From: JACPSX01 sp035288405 [NCBI: bacterium]
GTDB lineage: Bacteria; JACPSX01
Reading direction: 5' to 3'
NCBI GenBank assembly: GCA_035288405.1
Contig: DATEAK010000307.1
Location: 1 to 7,986 of the forward strand
DNA length: 7,986 nt
The notes beneath the pieces are model-generated. The model saw only the letters and a list, made by a program, of their open reading frames with translations. It did no database searches and was not told the DNA's origin. Position 1 is the first letter of the stretch. Every line of letters starts with the position of its first letter. Shown in pieces: positions 1-5,264 of this stretch. The position numbers and the translations under genes were made by a program.

Positions 1-2
1 AA

Positions 3-155
3 GCAAAGGAGAGTGTAAATCAATGTGTTGAAGAGATCATTGGAGCCGCGACTGCTAAGGAACAAGCATCGGTCCCGCCGGAAAGTGGACGAGACGCACC
101 CACTGACCAAGAAGAACTTCCAAATGGCGCTGAAGAAGTCAACCCGGAAAGTTAA
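3..155 (+). CDS. 3' end of an unrecognised gene, acidic C-terminal tail
   Basis: An open frame enters from the left edge and ends at TAA 153-155, giving about 50 visible residues. It begins AKESVNQCVEEIIGAATAKE and ends NGAEEVNPES. The tail is rich in Glu, Asp, Pro and Ser and looks like a flexible acidic C-terminus. The other two plus frames close within the first 30 bases, so this is the only one open here. I do not recognise the family and no domain is visible. The stop is followed 23 bases later by a second possible plus-strand gene, so the two may be co-transcribed. Base composition is more AT-rich than in the ABC transporter genes to the right. It could also be a chance frame, since only the edge of it is visible. 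Confidence 0.4.
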   Translation, partial: AKESVNQCVEEIIGAATAKEQASVPPESGRDAPTDQEELPNGAEEVNPES

Positions 156-178
156 GCCTTTAAAATCTGGTTGATACT

Positions 179-460
179 TTGGCTAGAATTTCCTACGCTC
201 GTTTACTTGGACTTAGGGACAACATACCTGAGCAATCAACTCCTCTCATATTCGTCGAGGACTTCCATTCCATCATAGACGATTTAGAGAAGCTGGGAGT
301 CGACCTTTCGATGTTCCGCGTTCCTCCGTCATCTATCCAAACATTTAAAACGGCTGCGTGGTGTATTCCTCATATGCTCAAAGCCAAGGTTGATGCCCTG
401 CTCCACCTTTTCACCGTATCCGACAATAAGCAGCAAATAGGATTTTTACCGCCGAAATAA
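179..460 (+). CDS. small hypothetical protein, 93 aa
   Basis: A frame starts at TTG 179 and runs to TAA 458-460. The frame is open back to a stop at 161-163, so CTG 167 is the only earlier near-start and ATG 310 would be a late alternative. No good Shine-Dalgarno sequence precedes the TTG. The product mixes hydrophobic and charged residues in an ordinary soluble-protein pattern, with an amphipathic stretch around residues 25-45 (FVEDFHSIIDDLEKLGVDL). There is no signal peptide, membrane segment or motif that I can name. It lies 23 bases downstream of another plus-strand stop codon and is convergent with the importer operons. It may be a real small gene, or the remnant of a larger gene broken when this junction formed. 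Function unknown. Confidence 0.4.
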   Translation: MARISYARLLGLRDNIPEQSTPLIFVEDFHSIIDDLEKLGVDLSMFRVPPSSIQTFKTAAWCIPHMLKAKVDALLHLFTVSDNKQQIGFLPPK

Positions 461-533
461 TTCTCATCCCAAACTAGGACACTACCAAGATAGACAGACA
501 CTTCATAAGGCTTTATTGGACGGGATATAGCTC

Positions 534-710
534 TTAGAAAATGAGCCGGTCTTCCCGGTGGCGCAGCAGAAGCCAGACGAAGAAGGGGCCGCCCAGGAGT
601 CCCATGATGACTCCGACGGGAATCTCGGCAGGGGCGATTGGGGTACGCGCCGCGGTATCGCAGACTGCCAGAAATGCTCCTCCTAAGAGGAGTGTGCCAG
701 GGACGAAGTT
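534..710 (-). pseudogene. orphan 3' end of a FecCD/BtuC-type permease gene
   Basis: Read on the minus strand, this encodes about 58 residues of a FecCD-family ABC permease: NFVPGTLLLGGAF, then PAEIPVGVIMGLLGGPFF, then the end RHREDRLIF and TAA 534-536. It matches the last residues of the complete permease at 5254-6261. Over the final 53 codons I count 135 of 159 identical bases, and 48 of 52 residues are identical. The frame is undamaged but has no start region. Homology stops near 710, ten bases past the stop codon of the MalG-like permease (721-723), in a different frame from that gene. The only ATG inside lies 24 codons from the end, so independent translation is unlikely. It is best read as the relic of a second permease gene whose 5' part has been replaced by the sugar transporter block. 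Confidence 0.85.
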
Positions 711-720
711 TTGAGGAGGA

Positions 721-1575
721 TTACTTAATTGCCCCTACCGTGAAGCCGGCAATGAAGCGATCGACGAAGAAGTTGTAGATGAAGGCGATGGGAACGCTGG
801 CGATAAAGCAGGCAGCCATCAGGGAACCCCAAAAATAGACGTCCCCCCGCACCAGAAAGGTTGGTACCCCGACGCTGACCGTGAACCTCGAGGCAGCAGT
901 GATAAACGTCAGGGCATAGACGAACTCCTGCATGACCAGTGTAAAACTAAAAATCACGACGGTCAGGATCCCGGCTACGGACATGGGCATGATCACCTTG
1001 AAAAACGCCCCGAGACGGCCGAGCCCATCGATCATCGCCGCCTCTTCAAGGTCTCTGGGAATGACCTTGAAGAATCCCATGAGGAGCCAAGTGCAAAAGG
1101 GGACAGTGAAACTCGGGTAGACCAGCACGAGAGACCAGAGAGAATCCTGCAGCCCTAGACTGCCGATTACCCGGGAGAGAGGAATAAACAAAATCGTGGG
1201 AGGGACCAGGTAGGTCAGAAAGATCCCGATCCCGAGCTGTTCCCCCACTCGCCCCGTCAGTCTGGCGAGAGCGTAACCGGCCGGAACGGCCAGGAGCAAC
1301 GTGATCAGGACCACGAGTCCTCCCACCCAGGCGGTGTTCAAGAGCCATTGCCCGTACAAGGTATCGCCGAACAGAAACTTCAGGTGCTGGAGGGTGGGAG
1401 GCTGGTTGAAGAGAAAGGGGTTGTTCTGGGTGTTGAGTAGATCCCGGGTCTCTTTAAAGGTGGTGATGAGCATCCAATAGAAGGGGAAAGCGGCGAAGGC
1501 CGTGAAGACCGCTAGAGTCCCGAAGTGGGCGCTCCTGGCTCCCATGGCCTTAAGGTTTCGTGCGCTTACAGCCAT
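721..1575 (-). CDS. sugar ABC transporter permease, MalG/UgpE-like
   Basis: This 284-residue inner-membrane permease is of the binding-protein-dependent (CUT1 sugar) type and forms a heterodimer with the MalF-like protein upstream. It has a hydrophobic N-terminal segment (TLAVFTAFAAFPFYWMLITTFK) and several further membrane segments. Near residue 190 is an EAA loop of the form EAAMIDGLGRLGAFFKVIMP, the cytoplasmic helix that docks on the ATPase. Length and the C-terminal FFVDRFIAGFTVGAIK are typical of the MalG side of the pair. The chosen ATG at 1573-1575 is two bases past the upstream TGA (1578-1580). GTG at 1579-1581, overlapping that stop, is an equally possible start, and GGAGG at 1586-1590 serves either. 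The frame stays open far upstream only as a shadow inside the MalF-like gene. The exact substrate cannot be read from the sequence; a sugar, polyol or glycerophosphodiester is likely for this class. Confidence 0.92.
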   Translation of the reverse strand: MAVSARNLKAMGARSAHFGTLAVFTAFAAFPFYWMLITTFKETRDLLNTQNNPFLFNQPPTLQHLKFLFGDTLYGQWLLNTAWVGGLVVLITLLLAVPAGYALARLTGRVGEQLGIGIFLTYLVPPTILFIPLSRVIGSLGLQDSLWSLVLVYPSFTVPFCTWLLMGFFKVIPRDLEEAAMIDGLGRLGAFFKVIMPMSVAGILTVVIFSFTLVMQEFVYALTFITAASRFTVSVGVPTFLVRGDVYFWGSLMAACFIASVPIAFIYNFFVDRFIAGFTVGAIK

Positions 1576-1577
1576 CT

Positions 1578-2510
1578 TCACACCACCTCCGAGCGCCGGG
1601 CGACGCGGAGCAGAAAAATCGCACAGGCCGCCAGCACCGGGAAGAGAAAGAGAGCGATGGCCGCCCCCCCGGCCAAGTCTCCCCCGTCGATCCCGGTAAA
1701 GAAAGCCAGGCTGGCCAGGACCTGAGTGGTGTCGTAAGGTCCCCCCCGGGTGAGGACGTAGATGACGATCATGTCCGTGAAGGCAAAGACCACTCCGAAC
1801 AGCAGAGCCACGAGCATGATGGGGAGGACCAGCGGGAAGGTGATCTGGAAGAGCCGGCGCCAGAAGCCGGCCCCGTCCACAGCGGCCGCATCGTGGATGT
1901 CCTGTGGAATCGAGCTGAGCCCCGCCAGAAGGATCACCGTCGCCAGGGGGAGGAGCCTCCAGACATGAACCGTGATAATGGAAGCCATGGCCAGGGTGGG
2001 TTGTCCCAGCCATATGGGCCACGTGTCCGGGCCGAAAAGGCCCAGCGCGCGCAGCGCCCAGTTGACGACGCTGTAGATGGAGTCGAGAATCCAGAGCCAG
2101 CCGATGCTCCCCAGGGAGATCGGAGCCACCCAGGGCAGAAGGATCAGGAAACGCACGAGCCACTTGCCGCGGAAATTCTTCATGAGCAACAAGGCCAGGA
2201 TATTGGCCAGCACGAGAACCAGCACCTGGGAGACCACAGCGAAGACGAAGGTGTTCTTGAGCGCGCGCAGAAACGAGCGGCTCTGCAGAACGTGCTTGAA
2301 GTTCTCCAGCCCCACAAAAGACATGTCCGTGCTGCCGACGGTGATATTGCTCACGCTGTAGTAGAGGGCCAGCAGGAAGGGAAATCCCACCACGGCGGCG
2401 ATGTACAAGATGGCCGGGGCGATCATAGCCCACCCCAGCCAGCGCTCGCTGTCGAACAGGAACCCGAAACGATTTGCCGGGACTTCAGCTTCCTTGGTGG
2501 GAGCTTCCAT
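1578..2510 (-). CDS. sugar ABC transporter permease, MalF/UgpA-like
   Basis: This 310-residue inner-membrane permease has a short charged cytoplasmic N-terminus (about 25 residues) and then a first membrane segment around WLGWAMIAPAILYIAAVVGF. Five or so further hydrophobic segments follow, with an EAA-type loop near residue 218 (DAAAVDGAGFWRRLFQITFP). The periplasmic loop after the first segment carries the FVGLENFKHVL stretch common in this family. It should pair with the MalG-like permease and be driven by the MalK-like ATPase. The ATG at 2508-2510 lies nine bases after the ATPase stop. The ribosome binding site AAGGGAA is formed partly from the stop codon TAA (2520-2522) of that gene, so translation of the two is probably coupled. 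The gene ends with TGA overlapping or touching the next start. Confidence 0.94.
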   Translation of the reverse strand: MEAPTKEAEVPANRFGFLFDSERWLGWAMIAPAILYIAAVVGFPFLLALYYSVSNITVGSTDMSFVGLENFKHVLQSRSFLRALKNTFVFAVVSQVLVLVLANILALLLMKNFRGKWLVRFLILLPWVAPISLGSIGWLWILDSIYSVVNWALRALGLFGPDTWPIWLGQPTLAMASIITVHVWRLLPLATVILLAGLSSIPQDIHDAAAVDGAGFWRRLFQITFPLVLPIMLVALLFGVVFAFTDMIVIYVLTRGGPYDTTQVLASLAFFTGIDGGDLAGGAAIALFLFPVLAACAIFLLRVARRSEVV

Positions 2511-2519
2511 TCCGTTCCC

Positions 2520-3554
2520 TTACAATGCTTGCGGTTCCGTGCGGAGCCCGCTGATCGGATCGAAGAACTTCACATCCTTCTTGGCCACGGCGAACTCATG
2601 GCGCTCTCCCGGCCGGATGGGCACTGCCACCGTGGAGGGCAGCTTGGCGATGACCTTTTCATCCGCAGGAAAGGGGTCGCCCAGGCTCCCGTAGACCAGG
2701 CGATCCGCTCCCAGATACTCCACCCGGCTCACCTGGAAGGTGAGGGGAACCAGATTGTTATTGGTGGACAGGACCTCCCGGGGGAGGAAGTGCTCGGGAC
2801 GGAAACCAACGACCGCTCCGTCCTTGCGCACCAGGTTCATGGGAGGCGAGCCCAAGAAGCTGGCGACGAACGTGTCGGCGGGCTCGTTGTAAACCTCCAG
2901 GGGCGTTCCGATCTGGCTGACTTTCCCCCGGTTCAGCACGACAATGCGATCCCCGAGCCCCATGGCTTCGATCTGATCGTGCGTCACGTAGATGGTGGTC
3001 GTGGCGACCCGTCGCTGGAACTGCTGGAGCTCGTCCCGGGCCGAGTTTCTCAGTTTCGCATCCAGGTTCGAAAGGGGCTCGTCCAGCAGGAAAACCGCCG
3101 GCTCCCGCACCAGAGCCCTGGCCAGGGCCACTCGTTGTCGCTCCCCCCCGGAGAGCTGCCGAGGCTTTCGGTGCAGCAGCATTTCGATTCCAAACATGGA
3201 CGCAGCCCATTCCACCTTGGCCCGAATGGTCTCCTTGGGGACTTTCTGCGCTTTCAAGGGAAAGGCGATGTTCTTGAAAACCGTCATGTGCGGGTAGAGG
3301 GCGTAGCTCTGGAAAACCATGGCAATCTTGCGGAGCCGGGGAGGCAGATGGTTCACGACCTGCCCGCCGATGAGGATCTCGCCCTCCGTCGGCGGCTCCA
3401 ACCCGGCGATCATGCGCAGCAAGGTGGTTTTACCGCAACCCGAGGGCCCCAGGAGGACGAGAAACTCGCCCTCTTTGGTGGACAGGTCGACACCGGCCAC
3501 CGCCCAGACGTCACCGAAACACTTCTTCAGACCATGGACCTCCACAGTAGCCAT
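2520..3554 (-). CDS. sugar ABC transporter ATPase, MalK/UgpC-like
   Basis: This 344-residue cytoplasmic ATPase would power the two permeases below it. Visible motifs are Walker A GPSGCGKT at residues 36-43, the Q-loop glutamine in MVFQSYALYPHMTV at about 82, the signature LSGGERQ at 134-140, Walker B VFLLDEP at 154-160, the D-loop SNLDAKLR just after it, and the H-loop histidine in YVTHDQIEA at 192. About 110 residues follow, including FRPEH, and correspond to the TOBE/OB-fold C-terminal region of the MalK subgroup. That region is somewhat shorter than in E. coli MalK (371 residues). The start ATG 3552-3554 has only a weak upstream purine stretch. The 124-base gap before it contains a strong hairpin, so this gene may be expressed at a lower level than the binding protein. 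All catalytic motifs are intact. Confidence 0.96.
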   Translation of the reverse strand: MATVEVHGLKKCFGDVWAVAGVDLSTKEGEFLVLLGPSGCGKTTLLRMIAGLEPPTEGEILIGGQVVNHLPPRLRKIAMVFQSYALYPHMTVFKNIAFPLKAQKVPKETIRAKVEWAASMFGIEMLLHRKPRQLSGGERQRVALARALVREPAVFLLDEPLSNLDAKLRNSARDELQQFQRRVATTTIYVTHDQIEAMGLGDRIVVLNRGKVSQIGTPLEVYNEPADTFVASFLGSPPMNLVRKDGAVVGFRPEHFLPREVLSTNNNLVPLTFQVSRVEYLGADRLVYGSLGDPFPADEKVIAKLPSTVAVPIRPGERHEFAVAKKDVKFFDPISGLRTEPQAL

Positions 3555-3678
3555 AAAGCCATCCGCTCTCTTTCAGCCGGTATTTCCCCGGAACAGACCT
3601 CGGCGGCGCGATGGAGATCGAGCCGCCGCAGATTCTATCCCCCTTTTTTTGAACCCGGTAAATCTCTACAACTTGGTC
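3555..3678 (-). other. intercistronic spacer between binding protein and ATPase genes
   Basis: This is the only sizeable gap inside the sugar operon (124 bases); the other junctions are a few bases. It contains a GC-rich inverted repeat (3601-3628). On the minus strand an A-rich run (opposite T 3644-3650) precedes the hairpin, so the arrangement does not make an intrinsic terminator in the direction of transcription. No ORF of note and no clear promoter for the ATPase gene was seen. Confidence 0.7.
3601..3628 (-). repeat. GC-rich hairpin between binding-protein and ATPase genes
   Basis: CGGCGGC at 3601-3607 is complementary to GCCGCCG at 3622-3628. After one mismatched pair, CGAT at 3609-3612 pairs with ATCG at 3617-3620 around a GGAG tetraloop. 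This gives an 11-bp stem with one internal mismatch. No U-run follows on the minus strand, so it is not a classical terminator for the operon. Stem-loops at this position in binding-protein transporter operons commonly protect the upstream message or reduce downstream expression, so that the binding protein is made in excess. That role is inferred here from position only. Confidence 0.7.
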
Positions 3679-5028
3679 CTAGATGAGCCCCCTATCTTTC
3701 CACTTGGCCCAGATGCGCTTGCACTTCTCCTCGGCCTTCTTGACGGCATCCTCGGGGCTCTCGTAACCCGTGGCGGCTTCCGCAAACATCGTGTTGATGA
3801 CCCAGGTGCTGAACACCTCATCAATGGCCGCGTTCGCGTAGCCCGGGTATCCGACGTTTGTGGCCCAGTTCAGGACGTCTTCCAGAACCTTGTACTTGGT
3901 GGCCGGCTTCGCCTTCGGATCATTGGCGATCAGCTTCTGCAAATCCGGAACGGTGTTCGGGAAGCACGGAAAGTTGTAAAACTCGCTGGCCAGGAACCCC
4001 TTGCGGAAATTGCCGATGTAGTCCACCAGGAACTGCTTGGCGCCGTCGATGTTCTCGGCGAACTTCCAGATCGAGTAGACGTCCATCACGTGCTCCAGCC
4101 CGATGCGCCGCACCGGACCCTTGGCGGCTTTGGCCAGGGCGATTTTCTCGTGGATGGGGAGCTTGTCATTTTCCCCTGTGCGGGTGACAGAGATGGCGTT
4201 CAACACCAGCGAAGACTTCCCCGCCAGCATCTGGCGGTTGTTGGAGGAGGCATCCCAGGCCAGGACTTCCGGCGTCATCGCCTCCTGGAACAGAGCCTTG
4301 ACGAACTTGACGGCGTCCAACGTCTGCTTGGAGTTCAGGACCAGATTCCCCGCTTCATCCTGCTCGGAGGCGCCCCAGGCATACATGATGGCCCGCATGG
4401 CCATGCCCGTGTCGAGCTCGGCCGAGAGGCCGACTCCCACCGGAATGCGGTGCTTCCGCTTAATCCTGCTCCCGCCGACCCGGATGTTATCCCAGGAATC
4501 CGGGAGCATCCCAATGTCATCCCACAGGTCCTTCCGGTAGTTGACCGGGTCGGGCACGAAACTGTCGGAGAAGCCGTAATACTTTTTCGTCTTGGGGTTA
4601 TAGGTGCTCTTTATGGCCAGACTGATGGGCTTTCCGTACTTGCGCTCGCACTCCTCGTAGATCTCCTTGTGGTCGATCACCTGCTCCTCAAATACGGGCG
4701 GAGGCCAGAGGAACATGAACAGGTCGTGCCCTTTCTGGGCAGAGACCTCGGCGGCGGCGCGGGCGTTGAGTCCGGCCAGGCCGATATTGTCCACGATCAC
4801 TTCCGTGCCGTTCTTCTCCCCCCATTCCTTCACGTAGGTGTTGTTGAACCACTTGTCGTAGCCGGGGACGAAGTGGTTCCACTGCAGGATCTTCAACGTC
4901 TTGGCCGCCCGGGCTCGGCCGGGAACGATGATGTTGGCCCCGATCCCCGCCGCTACCGCCCCCGTTGCAGCGACTTTCAGGAAACTACGCCTGGAAATCG
5001 TGTTGGACTTCCTGCCCTCCGTTTCCAT
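3679..5028 (-). CDS. Tat-exported extracellular solute-binding protein (family 1, sugar type)
   Basis: This 449-residue periplasmic binding protein delivers substrate to the MalF/MalG-like permeases. The N-terminus carries a twin-arginine motif SRRSFLK at residues 12-18, an alanine/glycine-rich hydrophobic stretch, and a likely signal peptidase I site after ARA at 39-41. There is no lipobox cysteine, so it should be released as a soluble periplasmic protein after folding in the cytoplasm. The mature part starts KTLKILQWNHFVPGYDKWFN, typical of family 1 solute-binding proteins (MalE/UgpB-like fold), and runs full length to KWKDRGLI with no frameshift. ATG 5026-5028 is supported by GAGGAGG six bases upstream. 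It is the first gene of the sugar operon, behind a promoter and palindrome. Aromatic residues that may line the binding site are frequent (for example YNFPCFPN), but the ligand cannot be named with confidence. Confidence 0.94.
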   Translation of the reverse strand: METEGRKSNTISRRSFLKVAATGAVAAGIGANIIVPGRARAAKTLKILQWNHFVPGYDKWFNNTYVKEWGEKNGTEVIVDNIGLAGLNARAAAEVSAQKGHDLFMFLWPPPVFEEQVIDHKEIYEECERKYGKPISLAIKSTYNPKTKKYYGFSDSFVPDPVNYRKDLWDDIGMLPDSWDNIRVGGSRIKRKHRIPVGVGLSAELDTGMAMRAIMYAWGASEQDEAGNLVLNSKQTLDAVKFVKALFQEAMTPEVLAWDASSNNRQMLAGKSSLVLNAISVTRTGENDKLPIHEKIALAKAAKGPVRRIGLEHVMDVYSIWKFAENIDGAKQFLVDYIGNFRKGFLASEFYNFPCFPNTVPDLQKLIANDPKAKPATKYKVLEDVLNWATNVGYPGYANAAIDEVFSTWVINTMFAEAATGYESPEDAVKKAEEKCKRIWAKWKDRGLI

Positions 5029-5034
5029 AATTTC

Positions 5035-5041
5035 CCTCCTC
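5035..5041 (-). promoter_or_regulatory. strong ribosome binding site of the solute-binding protein gene
   Basis: GAGGAGG on the minus strand lies six bases from ATG 5026-5028. It is a near-perfect match to the anti-Shine-Dalgarno sequence, fixes this start, and is clearly stronger than the site in front of the ATPase gene. This fits high-level production of the binding protein. Confidence 0.85.
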
Positions 5042-5063
5042 TTAGGGTCAGCGCACTCCGGCG

Positions 5064-5083
5064 GAAGGAATACATATTCCTTC
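5064..5083. promoter_or_regulatory. perfect 20-bp palindrome, candidate operator
   Basis: GAAGGAATA at 5064-5072 and TATTCCTTC at 5075-5083 are perfect inverted repeats (9 bp each) around a central CA. The palindrome sits downstream of the promoter-like sequence at 5123-5160 and 22 bases before the ribosome binding site of the solute-binding protein gene. That is where a dimeric repressor could block transcription. Twofold symmetry of this length suits LacI-, TetR- or GntR-type dimers, but no regulator gene is present in the window. As RNA it would form a hairpin close upstream of the ribosome binding site, so a post-transcriptional role is also possible. Confidence 0.65.
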
Positions 5084-5122
5084 TCCCCTTAGTGTCCCGA
5101 TCTAATGGAAATTCTTGGAACA

Positions 5123-5160
5123 ATTATATCCAATGTATGGTCCACCCCAAAGAAAGTCAA
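5123..5160 (-). promoter_or_regulatory. sigma70-like promoter of the sugar transporter operon
   Basis: On the minus strand TTGACT (5155-5160) is followed after 17 bases by TACATT (5132-5137), an acceptable -35/-10 pair. A perfect TATAAT lies at 5123-5128 but is 26 bases from TTGACT. With the normal spacing it would rely on a poor -35 (TTGGGG or TTTGGG). Either choice starts transcription roughly 35-50 bases before the palindrome and about 90-105 bases before the ATG. The local AT-rich composition against GC-rich genes supports a promoter here. It would make the sugar operon transcriptionally independent of the upstream importer genes. Confidence 0.6.
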
Positions 5161-5264
5161 TGGGTTCTTACGACCGGCAACGTCGGCTGGAAATCGTGCT
5201 CGAAGTGGTGCAGTTTAAGAAAACGCCTCTGCAATCAATACTGTATCCCATCCTTAGAAAATAA
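5160..5264 (+). CDS. possible 34-residue ORF or gene remnant, plus strand
   Basis: A short frame runs from ATG 5160 to TAA 5262-5264. Its product begins MGSYDRQRRLEIVLEVVQ and ends LQSILYPILRK. The amphipathic RRLEIVLEVVQFKKT stretch reads like the first helices of a winged-helix regulator rather than random translation; some archaeal-type winged-helix proteins have an R-RLEI-x-KKT pattern, from memory. There is only a weak purine-rich stretch upstream and the frame is too short for a full domain. Its end overlaps the last bases of the permease gene on the other strand, and its start abuts the -35 element of the operon promoter. It may be a truncated relic or pure chance. Confidence 0.2.
   Translation: MGSYDRQRRLEIVLEVVQFKKTPLQSILYPILRK

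Noticed and set aside
461-533. Bidirectional terminator between the convergent gene ends
   Set aside because: Only trivial 4-bp inverted repeats such as ATAA/TTAT were found. There is no GC-rich stem or T-run.
1576-2433. N-terminal extension of the MalG-like frame, giving a 570-residue protein
   Set aside because: The first ~285 residues lie out of frame inside the MalF-like gene and have no membrane-protein character. Family length and the ATG at 1573-1575 or GTG at 1579-1581 with a nearby Shine-Dalgarno sequence mark the real start.
3601-3650. Plus-strand intrinsic terminator (hairpin 3601-3628 plus T-run 3644-3650)
   Set aside because: The T-run begins 15 bases after the stem instead of directly following it, and no plus-strand gene here needs a terminator.
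1560-3686. 708-codon plus-strand open frame
   Set aside because: It is antisense to three well-supported transporter genes. Its translation is a low-quality mix rich in Gln, Gly, His and Arg with no recognisable domain, as expected from a GC-rich gene read backwards.
5171-5190. Terminator-like inverted repeat (CGAC...GTCG) after the FecCD permease gene
   Set aside because: Only four uninterrupted pairs and no following U-run on the minus strand.
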